Assembly (NCBI GenBank): GCA_045128735.1
Contig: JBGVRT010000008.1
Coordinates: 1 to 10,391, forward strand
Length of the DNA stretch: 10,391 bases
DNA from: RGIG8775 sp045128735
Lineage (GTDB): Bacteria; Bacillota; Clostridia; Oscillospirales; CAG-272
Direction of reading: 5' to 3'
Of the stretch, positions 4,648 to 10,391 are shown piece after piece. A program made the translations under genes and the position numbers. The notes under the pieces were generated by a model. The model was not told the DNA's origin. It worked only from the letters and a program-made list of their open reading frames with translations, and made no database searches. Numbering within the stretch: the first letter of the stretch is position 1; each line of letters opens with the position of its first letter.

Positions 4648-7023
4648 TTACGCCTTTATCTGATTTGCGATAAATTCCTTAACGCCTGCGATCTCAACGA
4701 ATTTTGCTGTGCCCTGAGCGCTCTCAACAACGAGAGTGGGAGCCTGCTTGAGACCGTATCCGCGCGCCAACTCCTCGTTGTCCTCAACAAAGAGCTTTTC
4801 GTACTCAATGCCTTCCTTGTCAAGCATGGAAGCGGCTATCTTACACTTGGGGCAGGTCTTTGTCGCGAAGAGCATAACTCTTGTGGGAACGATGGGGCAG
4901 TTAGCCGCCTCGGCGTTCTTTGCCTTGATGATGTTCTCTGTAATTGCCTTGTGGTCGATGTTGTAAACAAGTCTGTCCTTGTATTCCTGGCTCTTACCGT
5001 CGTTCCAGTTGTTAACGGGGCGGTAGTAACCTGTGATACGGCTGTAAACCTCTGCCGAAGCACCGCAAACGGGGCAGGAGAAGTGCTCGCCCGAAAGGTA
5101 TCCGTGGGTCTTACATACCGAATACGTAGGAGACATTGTATAATAGGGAAGCTTGTAGTTTTCAGCTATCTTACGGACAAGGTTGGCAGCCGACTTCCAA
5201 TCAGGCAGCTTTTCTCCGAGGAAAGCATGGAAAACAGTGCCCGATGTGTAGAGAGTCTGAAGCTCGTCCTGAATGTCGAGAGCTGCGAAAATATCGTCGG
5301 TGTAGCCAACGGGAAGATGCGAGCTGTTGGTGTAATAAGGCGAGCTGTCCTCGGTCTTTGCCGCGGTAACGATGTCGGGGTAACGCTTGAGGTCGTGCTT
5401 TGCAAGTCTGAAGGAGGTAGATTCTGCGGGAGTAGCCTCAAGGTTGTAAAGGTCACCGTACATTTCCTGGTAGTCGGAAAGTCTCTCACGCATATGGTTA
5501 AGCACGCGCTTGGTGAATTCCTGAGTCTCGGCGTTTGTCATATCCTTCTTTATCCACTTTGCATTGAGACCTGCCTCGTTCATACCTACAAGACCGATTG
5601 TGGAGAAGTGGTTGTTGAACGTGCCGAGGTAACGCTTGGTGTAGGGGTAAAGTCCCTCGTCAAGAAGCTTGGTGATAACTGTTCTCTTTATCTTGAGCGA
5701 ACGAGCAGAAATGTCCATAAGACGGTCGAGTCTACGCATAAAGTCAGCCTCATCCTCAGCAAGATATGCTATACGTGGCATATTGATCGTAACAACGCCC
5801 ACAGAACCCGTGCTCTCGCCCGAGCCGAAGAAACCGCCCGATTTTTTGCGGAGCTCACGAAGGTCAAGACGGAGACGGCAGCACATACTTCTTACGTCAG
5901 AGGGCTCCATATCGGAGTTGATGTAGTTGGAGAAGTAAGGTGTACCGTATTTAGCGGTCATCTCAAAGAGAAGCTTGTTGTTCTCGGTCTCGGACCAGTC
6001 GAAATTGCTTGTGATAGAGTATGTGGGAATGGGATACTGGAATCCGCGTCCGTTAGCGTCACCCTCGATCATAGTCTCGATAAACGCCTTGTTTACCATA
6101 TCCATTTCCTTCTGGCAATCCTTGTAGCAGAAGTCCATCTCCTTGCCGCCGATAATAGCGTTCTGCTCTGCAAGGTCAGCAGGGCATACCCAGTCAAGAG
6201 TGATGTTGGAGAAGGGAGCCTGTGTACCCCAACGCGAGGGGGTGTTTACGCCGTAAATGAAGGACTCGATGCACTTTTTTACCTGATCGTAGTTGAGGTT
6301 ATCAACCTTAACGAAGGGAGCAAGGTAGGTATCGAATGAGGAGAATGCCTGCGCGCCTGCCCACTCGTTCTGCATAATACCGAGGAAGTTAACCATCTGA
6401 TTGCAGAGCGTAGCGAGGTGCTTTGCGGGGGCAGAGGTAATCTTGCCCGTAACGCCGCCAAGACCCTCCTTGATAAGCTGCTTGAGCGACCAACCTGCGC
6501 AGTAGCCTGTAAGCATCGAGAGGTCGTGGATGTGGATATCCGCGCTCTTGTGCGCGTTTGCAATCTCGTCGTCGTAGATCTCGGAGAGCCAATAGTTAGC
6601 CGTTACCGCGCCCGAGTTGGAGAGGATAAGTCCTCCTACCGAGTAGGTAACCGTGGAGTTTTCCTTAACTCTCCAGTCGTTATCCTTAACGTAGTTGTCC
6701 ACGATTTCCTTGTAGTCAAGGATCGTGGATTTCATATTTCTCATCTTTTCGCGCTGACGGCGGTAAAGAATGTACGCCTTTGCCACGTCGGCGTAGCCTG
6801 CCTGAACGAGAACCGACTCAACCGAGTCCTGAATGTCCTCGACTGCAATCATACCTTCCTTGATCTTCGGCTCAAAATCTGCCGAAACCTTAAGTGCAAG
6901 CATATCGATAACCGTGGGGTGATACTGTCTCTGCTGAGCTTCAAAAGCCTTGATAATAGCTGTGCTTATCTTGCTAAGCTCAAAATCTACTGTCTGACCG
7001 TCTCTTTTGACAACCTTATACAT
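4648..7023 (-). CDS. nrdD: Anaerobic (class III) ribonucleoside-triphosphate reductase with fused C-terminal redoxin domain
   Basis: Class III reductases make deoxynucleotides without oxygen using a glycyl radical. In this 791-residue protein residues 1 to about 92 form an ATP-cone allosteric domain (VVKRDGQTVDFELSKI). The catalytic barrel includes Cys175 (GYCAGW), the Cys381-Cys382 pair (MCCRL) and GVVTINMP. A zinc site follows (Cys637, His640, Cys650, Cys653), then the radical loop RITGYYRPV with Gly665. Unusually for the family, residues from about 713 to 791 form a glutaredoxin/thioredoxin-like domain with CPKC (Cys724, Cys727) and the cis-proline APTLVV. The MCC signature and redoxin fit the thioredoxin-dependent rather than the formate-dependent subgroup. 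The ATG at 7023 has AAAGGG 9 bases upstream; a TTG at 7041 would extend it by six residues without better support. Probably transcribed with the trxB-like gene; its activase is presumably the NrdG at 9638. Confidence 0.95.
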   Translation of the reverse strand: MYKVVKRDGQTVDFELSKISTAIIKAFEAQQRQYHPTVIDMLALKVSADFEPKIKEGMIAVEDIQDSVESVLVQAGYADVAKAYILYRRQREKMRNMKSTILDYKEIVDNYVKDNDWRVKENSTVTYSVGGLILSNSGAVTANYWLSEIYDDEIANAHKSADIHIHDLSMLTGYCAGWSLKQLIKEGLGGVTGKITSAPAKHLATLCNQMVNFLGIMQNEWAGAQAFSSFDTYLAPFVKVDNLNYDQVKKCIESFIYGVNTPSRWGTQAPFSNITLDWVCPADLAEQNAIIGGKEMDFCYKDCQKEMDMVNKAFIETMIEGDANGRGFQYPIPTYSITSNFDWSETENNKLLFEMTAKYGTPYFSNYINSDMEPSDVRSMCCRLRLDLRELRKKSGGFFGSGESTGSVGVVTINMPRIAYLAEDEADFMRRLDRLMDISARSLKIKRTVITKLLDEGLYPYTKRYLGTFNNHFSTIGLVGMNEAGLNAKWIKKDMTNAETQEFTKRVLNHMRERLSDYQEMYGDLYNLEATPAESTSFRLAKHDLKRYPDIVTAAKTEDSSPYYTNSSHLPVGYTDDIFAALDIQDELQTLYTSGTVFHAFLGEKLPDWKSAANLVRKIAENYKLPYYTMSPTYSVCKTHGYLSGEHFSCPVCGASAEVYSRITGYYRPVNNWNDGKSQEYKDRLVYNIDHKAITENIIKAKNAEAANCPIVPTRVMLFATKTCPKCKIAASMLDKEGIEYEKLFVEDNEELARGYGLKQAPTLVVESAQGTAKFVEIAGVKEFIANQIKA

Positions 7024-7083
7024 AGTGCTTTTCCCTTTCAAAATATAGTATTTTGCACTTCCAAAAAGTGCTTAGCAGGGTTA

Positions 7084-7112
7084 ATTATACCACAATATAG
7101 TGTGTTTGTCAA
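7084..7112 (-). promoter_or_regulatory. Consensus promoter of the redoxin-fused nrdD
   Basis: On the minus strand TTGACA (7112-7107) and TATAAT (7089-7084) are separated by exactly 17 bases, a full consensus match to the housekeeping promoter. It gives a leader of roughly 50 bases before the ATG at 7023. Such a strong promoter normally needs a repressor, and a candidate NrdR box covers the spacer and the start of the -10 box. Confidence 0.85.
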
Positions 7113-7136
7113 TAAAAATAATCCTAAATATTGATT
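7088..7136. promoter_or_regulatory. Candidate NrdR box pair over the minus-strand nrdD promoter
   Basis: Compared with the published NrdR consensus acaCwAtATaTwGtgt, 7088-7103 agrees at 11 of 16 positions by eye, with the right half (ATATAGTGT) perfect, and 7121-7136 agrees at 10 of 16. Their starts are 33 bases apart, close to the three-helical-turn spacing known for NrdR pairs. The first lies between the -35 and -10 boxes. A further similar site is at 7036-7051. The AT-rich background makes chance matches possible. No nrdR gene is in the window. Confidence 0.4.
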
Positions 7137-7203
7137 TTTGCCATAATGCACAAAAAACGGCACGAAAAATCGTGATTATGCCAAAAACGACAAAAAACTC
7201 TTT

Positions 7204-7231
7204 GAAAAACCTTGATTTTCAAGGCTTTTTT
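7204..7231. terminator. Bidirectional terminator-like hairpin between divergent promoters
   Basis: CCTTGA (7211-7216) pairs with TCAAGG (7220-7225) across a 3-base loop. TTTTTT follows on the plus strand, and a T-run follows on the minus strand (complement of GAAAAA, 7204-7209). No gene on either strand ends near it; it lies between the two divergent nrdD promoters. It may act as an insulator against antisense or read-through transcription, or it may be a remnant. Confidence 0.5.
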
Positions 7232-7254
7232 GAGGCTTGGAGTAGAAAAAATGT

Positions 7255-7302
7255 GTAATATATCTTGTGTTTGGGTCTTGACAAAATCGGAATATATAGT
7301 AT
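7255..7302. promoter_or_regulatory. Candidate tandem NrdR boxes of the nrdD-nrdG operon
   Basis: Position 7255-7270 (ending TTGTGT) agrees with the NrdR consensus acaCwAtATaTwGtgt at 12 of 16 bases by eye, and 7287-7302 matches the whole AATATATAGT core. The two starts are exactly 32 bases apart, the known three-turn arrangement of NrdR box pairs, and they flank or cover the -35 and -10 boxes. NrdR is the ATP/dATP-sensing repressor of ribonucleotide reductase genes, so repression when dATP is plentiful is expected. Confidence 0.55.
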
Positions 7303-7305
7303 AAT
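7278..7305 (+). promoter_or_regulatory. Promoter of the nrdD-nrdG operon
   Basis: TTGACA (7278-7283) and TATAAT (7300-7305) are both perfect hexamers with a 16-base spacer. A start near 7312 would give an unusually long leader of about 150 bases before the nrdD ATG at 7464. A second TATAAT at 7405-7410 has no recognisable -35 partner. Confidence 0.8.
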
Positions 7306-7315
7306 ATAAGAGCAC

Positions 7316-7435
7316 GCCGCGCCCCGAAAACGCGGCTTTTGAATCCCAAAAAGGGAGTTTCCGACCGCGAAATCGGCGGAAAAATCGGAAAAAGCTACAT
7401 TAAATATAATAGCAGACGAGAGGGCGAAAACGCCC
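7316..7435 (+). ncRNA. Structured 5' leader of nrdD with four hairpins
   Basis: Four consecutive hairpins can be drawn: 7316-7321 with 7331-7336 (all G-C, followed by TTTT); 7344-7347 with 7353-7356 (A5 loop); 7358-7363 plus 7365-7367 with 7374-7382 (nine pairs, one bulged A); and 7422-7426 with 7431-7435 (AAAA loop). The first has a weak terminator look. I do not recognise a known riboswitch class. The leader could attenuate or stabilise the nrdD-nrdG message, or bind a ligand or protein. The stems are visible in sequence; the function is unknown. Confidence 0.45.
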
Positions 7436-7463
7436 CGAAAAATGACGACGAAGGAGGAGTTAA

Positions 7464-9638
7464 ATGAAAGTAATCAAGCGAAACGGGTCGGAAGTGGTTT
7501 TCGACATAACAAAAATAATCACCGCCGTTACCAAGGCAAACGAGGCGGTTGAAGAAGACGCAAGAATGACGCCCATGCAGATAAAGCGTATCGCTGAGGC
7601 GGTGGAGCTCAGCTGTATCCGCACCAACCGCGCCCCCGAGGTTGAGGAAATACAGGATATGGTGGAAAGCCAGATAATGGCTCACGGCGCGTATGAGGTG
7701 GCGAAAAAATATATTACCTATAGATATACGAGAAATCTTGTGCGCCGTTCCAACACCACCGACGACAAGATCCTCAGCCTTATCGAGTGCTGTAACGAGG
7801 AGGCAAAGCAGGAGAACGCCAACAAAAATCCTACGGTGAACAGCGTTCAGCGTGACTATATGGCAGGCGAGGTCAGCCGCGATATCACAAACAGAATTCT
7901 TCTTCCCGAAGAAATAGTAAAGGCGCACGAGGAGGGAATTATCCACTTCCACGATACCGACTACTACGCTCAGCATATGCACAACTGTGACCTCGTTAAC
8001 CTTGAGGATATGCTTCAGAACGGCACGGTTATCTCGGGCACGATGATCGAACGCCCCCACAGCTTTTCAACAGCCTGCAATATCGCGACGCAGATCATCG
8101 CGCAGGTGGCAAGTAACCAGTACGGTGGACAGAGCATATCGCTGACTCACCTTGCGCCTTTCGTGCAGGTCAGCCGCGAAAAGCTCAGCAAACAGCTTCG
8201 CGCCGAGCTTGAGGAGGCGGGGGCAACCATATCTGCCGAGCACTTTGATAAAATGGTTGAAAACCGACTTCGCGAGGAGATAAAGCGCGGTGTTCAGACT
8301 ATCCAATATCAGGTGGTAACTTTGCTTACAACCAACGGACAGGCTCCCTTTGTTACCGTGTTTATGTATCTCGGCGAGGCGAAGGACGAGCGGGAAAAGC
8401 GCGATCTTGCCATTATTATAGAGGAAACTCTCAAGCAGCGCTATGGGGGCGTAAAGAACGAGGCGGGCGTTTGGGTTACTCCCGCATTCCCCAAGCTTAT
8501 ATACGTTCTTGAGGAGCAGAATATCCACAACGATTCGCCCTACTACTATCTTACCGAGCTTGCGGCAAAATGCACCGCAAAGCGAATGGTTCCCGACTAC
8601 ATTTCGGAAAAGAAAATGCTTGAGCTTAAGGTTGATAAGAACGGCGACGGACATTGCTATACCTGCATGGGATGCCGCAGCTTCCTTACACCTTACGTTG
8701 ACGAAAACGGAAAGCCCAAGTATTACGGACGCTTCAATCAGGGCGTTGTAACCATCAATCTTCCCGACGTTGCGCTCTCCTCGGGCGGTAATATCGAGAA
8801 ATTCTGGAAGATATTTGACGAGCGACTTGAGCTTTGCCACAGAGCGCTTATGTGCCGCCACGAAAGGCTTAAGGGGACGACCTCGGACGTTGCGCCTATA
8901 CTCTGGCAGCACGGAGCTCTCGCAAGACTTGAAAAGGGCGAGACTATAGATAAGCTTCTCTTTGGCGGATATTCCACCATCTCGCTTGGCTACGCGGGAC
9001 TTTACGAGTGCGTTAAGTATATGACGGGCAAGTCGCATACCGACCCCTCGGCAACACCCTTTGCGCTAAACGTTATGCAGTATATGAACGACGCCTGCAA
9101 GAGGTGGAAGGCAGAGCACAATATTGACTTCAGCCTTTACGGAACGCCCCTTGAGTCCACCACATATAAGTTTGCAAAGTGCCTGCAGAAGCGCTTTGGC
9201 GTAGTTACGGGTATCAACGATAAGGGGTACATCACAAACAGCTATCACATCCACGTTACCGAGGAAGTCGATGCCTTTACAAAGCTTGAATTTGAGTCGA
9301 AATTCCAGGCACTTTCGCCCGGCGGCGCCATAAGCTACGTTGAGGTGCCCGATATGCAGCAGAACCTTGAGGCGGTACTTCAGGTTATGAAGTTTATCTA
9401 TGACCACATAATGTACGCTGAGCTTAATACAAAGTCCGACTACTGCCAGGAGTGCGGCTACGACGGCGAGATAGTTATCGTCGAGGAGGACGGCAAGCTT
9501 GTGTGGAAATGCCCCAAATGCGGTAATACCGACCAGTCCAAAATGAACGTGGCGAGACGCACCTGCGGATATATCGGCACGCAGTATTGGAATCAGGGCA
9601 GAACGCAGGAAATAAAGGAGCGCGTGCTTCATCTGTAA
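7464..9638 (+). CDS. nrdD: Anaerobic (class III) ribonucleoside-triphosphate reductase, formate-type
   Basis: This 724-residue protein is a full-length NrdD of the classical kind. Residues 1 to about 92 form an ATP-cone (VIKRNGSEVVFDITKI). The barrel carries Cys175 (MHNCDL) and the radical-bearing cysteine in CMGCRSF (Cys404, with Cys401 nearby), followed by NQGVVTINLP. The zinc ribbon is CQEC (661, 664) and CPKC (683, 686), and the glycyl-radical loop is RRTCGYIGTQYWNQGR with Gly702. This pattern is that of E. coli-like NrdD, which uses formate as reductant and has no redoxin domain. The ATG has AGGAGG (7452-7457) 6 bases upstream. Its stop overlaps the nrdG start by one base (TAATG), so activase synthesis is coupled to it. 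It reduces NTPs to dNTPs in the cytoplasm and has the same role as the divergent minus-strand enzyme but a different reductant. Confidence 0.96.
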   Translation: MKVIKRNGSEVVFDITKIITAVTKANEAVEEDARMTPMQIKRIAEAVELSCIRTNRAPEVEEIQDMVESQIMAHGAYEVAKKYITYRYTRNLVRRSNTTDDKILSLIECCNEEAKQENANKNPTVNSVQRDYMAGEVSRDITNRILLPEEIVKAHEEGIIHFHDTDYYAQHMHNCDLVNLEDMLQNGTVISGTMIERPHSFSTACNIATQIIAQVASNQYGGQSISLTHLAPFVQVSREKLSKQLRAELEEAGATISAEHFDKMVENRLREEIKRGVQTIQYQVVTLLTTNGQAPFVTVFMYLGEAKDEREKRDLAIIIEETLKQRYGGVKNEAGVWVTPAFPKLIYVLEEQNIHNDSPYYYLTELAAKCTAKRMVPDYISEKKMLELKVDKNGDGHCYTCMGCRSFLTPYVDENGKPKYYGRFNQGVVTINLPDVALSSGGNIEKFWKIFDERLELCHRALMCRHERLKGTTSDVAPILWQHGALARLEKGETIDKLLFGGYSTISLGYAGLYECVKYMTGKSHTDPSATPFALNVMQYMNDACKRWKAEHNIDFSLYGTPLESTTYKFAKCLQKRFGVVTGINDKGYITNSYHIHVTEEVDAFTKLEFESKFQALSPGGAISYVEVPDMQQNLEAVLQVMKFIYDHIMYAELNTKSDYCQECGYDGEIVIVEEDGKLVWKCPKCGNTDQSKMNVARRTCGYIGTQYWNQGRTQEIKERVLHL

Positions 9639-10162
9639 TGAATTACTGTAATATAAAGAAATTTGATATTGCCAACGGAGAGGGTGTGAGAACCACCCTC
9701 TTCGTGTCGGGATGTACCAATCATTGTGAGCATTGCTTTCAGCCCGAAACCTGGGATTTCGGGTATGGCGAGCCCTTTACCGACGAGGTGGCGGACGAGA
9801 TAATAAAGTCGCTTGAGCCTTACTACGTAAACGGTCTGACTCTGCTTGGGGGCGAGCCCTTTGAGCCGAAAAATCAGCCCGAATTGGTTAAGCTTTTGCG
9901 CCGTGTCCGCGCCGAACGACCCGATAAAAACGTGTGGTGCTTTACCGGCTTTACTCTTGACGGAGAATTGCAGAGAGAGGGCGCATATCCGCGCACGGAG
10001 TATACCGACGAAATGCTTTCGCTTATCGACGTGCTTGTTGACGGCAGATTTGTCAATTCGCTCAAAGACATTTCACTGCGCTTCAGAGGCTCGTCTAATC
10101 AAAGAGTTATCGATTTGAATGCAACGAGAGCAAAAGGGAAAATAGTGCTGTATTTTGAATAA
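9638..10162 (+). CDS. nrdG: Anaerobic ribonucleotide reductase activating protein (radical SAM)
   Basis: NrdG uses a 4Fe-4S cluster and S-adenosylmethionine to create the glycyl radical on NrdD. This 174-residue protein has the cluster motif CTNHCEHC (Cys26, Cys30, Cys33), the radical-SAM GGEPF (71-75) that helps bind SAM, and the conserved FDIANGEGVR start. It ends normally with GKIVLYFE. The ATG at 9638 is chosen because conserved NrdG sequence begins there and it overlaps the nrdD stop; a start at 9587 inside nrdD would add 17 unrelated residues. The nearest ribosome-like AAAGGAG (9614-9620) is 17 bases away, so translation probably depends on coupling. It is the only activase in the window and could serve both reductases. 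Confidence 0.95.
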   Translation: MNYCNIKKFDIANGEGVRTTLFVSGCTNHCEHCFQPETWDFGYGEPFTDEVADEIIKSLEPYYVNGLTLLGGEPFEPKNQPELVKLLRRVRAERPDKNVWCFTGFTLDGELQREGAYPRTEYTDEMLSLIDVLVDGRFVNSLKDISLRFRGSSNQRVIDLNATRAKGKIVLYFE

Positions 10163-10164
10163 AG

Positions 10165-10190
10165 GGCTAAGCTGAGGCTTAGCCTTTTTT
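10165..10190 (+). terminator. Rho-independent terminator of nrdD-nrdG
   Basis: GGCTAAGC (10165-10172) pairs perfectly with GCTTAGCC (10177-10184) across a TGAG loop, followed by six T residues. It begins two bases after the nrdG stop codon, so the operon consists of nrdD and nrdG only. Confidence 0.9.
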
Positions 10191-10260
10191 GAGGTTTAAG
10201 ATGCTTCTGTGAGCTACCGATAAATTGGTGTTTAGCGGTGTGTTCGCACTGCACCCCGAC

Positions 10261-10362
10261 AGAAAAGTTTTGCGGAGCTTTTGGGGAAGCGACCGCCTCC
10301 CCATGCGGCGTTTTTCTTTTGGGAACTTTTCTTTTTGCGCCTTTGGCTTCAAAAAGAAAAGT
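10261..10362. repeat. Nested inverted repeats in the right-hand intergenic region
   Basis: AGAAAAGTT (10261-10269) is complementary to AACTTTTCT (10324-10332), and a second, overlapping 13-bp perfect stem joins 10325-10337 with 10350-10362 around a 12-base loop. A GC-rich CCGC/GCGG stem lies inside (10293-10296 with 10305-10308). The arms can pair in alternative ways. No coding signal is seen in 10191-10391. This looks like a dispersed palindromic element or a terminator for a gene beyond the window edge; neither can be settled here. Confidence 0.5.
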
Positions 10363-10391
10363 GGATTTCCCATTCAGGTGTTAAAAAATCT

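Noticed and set aside
4951..6339. Long plus-strand ORF (462 codons) opposite nrdD
   Set aside because: It is a mirror of the strongly conserved minus-strand reductase gene; its translation has no recognisable motifs and no ribosome site.
7405..7410. Second TATAAT as an alternative nrdD promoter
   Set aside because: No -35-like sequence is found 16-18 bases upstream, whereas 7278-7305 is near consensus.
8067..9038. Long minus-strand ORF (323 codons) opposite the second nrdD
   Set aside because: Shadow of a fully conserved NrdD coding sequence; no motifs and no initiation signals.
9587..9637. Upstream start for nrdG inside nrdD
   Set aside because: The added residues are an out-of-frame reading of the conserved glycyl-radical C-terminus; NrdG homology begins at 9638.
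1..10391. tRNA or rRNA genes
   Set aside because: No cloverleaf-like or rRNA-like stretch was seen on either strand in the intergenic regions.

Overview
The window looks like chromosome from a strictly anaerobic Clostridia-type Firmicute, most likely a gut Oscillospiraceae/Ruminococcaceae-like lineage. The basis is consensus TTGACA/TATAAT promoters, strong AGGAGG ribosome sites, two oxygen-sensitive class III ribonucleotide reductases and no aerobic counterpart, a clostridial-style large serine recombinase, and hemicellulose-type esterases. The lineage is inferred from style and gene families, not from a marker gene.

Layout. (1) 1-1320 is the remnant of a mobile element. It holds an array of a conserved 17-base repeat, each copy followed by a different inverted repeat, then a small charged protein of unknown function, then a large serine recombinase cut off after about 222 residues. 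(2) At about 1320 the recombinase runs directly into the C-terminal two thirds of an AraC-family regulator whose start is missing, so this is a deletion or insertion scar (or an assembly join). (3) 1931-3576 is a plus-strand operon behind a near-perfect promoter: a 59-residue chimeric ORF (the first 38 residues of an SGNH hydrolase joined to an unrelated tail), an alpha/beta-hydrolase esterase, and an intact SGNH hydrolase that is the paralogue of the chimera's front end. It ends at a strong terminator. (4) 3698-7023, minus strand, is an anaerobic ribonucleotide reductase with a fused C-terminal redoxin domain, followed by a thioredoxin reductase-like flavoprotein. (5) 7024-7463 is a divergent regulatory region with two strong promoters, candidate NrdR boxes, a central hairpin and a heavily structured leader. 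(6) 7464-10162, plus strand, is a second, formate-type anaerobic ribonucleotide reductase (NrdD) with its radical-SAM activase NrdG, closed by a strong terminator. (7) 10191-10391 contains inverted repeats but no gene.

How the genes fit together. The core is a deoxynucleotide-synthesis locus with two different class III reductases back to back. One resembles the formate-dependent NrdD1 type and is co-transcribed with NrdG. The other has the Cys-Cys active-site signature and carries its own redoxin domain, with a TrxR-like partner downstream, which points to a disulfide/redoxin-driven cycle. Only one activase gene is visible, so it may serve both. Candidate NrdR operators about three helical turns apart suggest shared control. 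The most interesting items are this paired arrangement, the missing NADPH-recognition motif in the TrxR-like protein, the four-hairpin nrdD leader, and the repeat/palindrome array at the left end.
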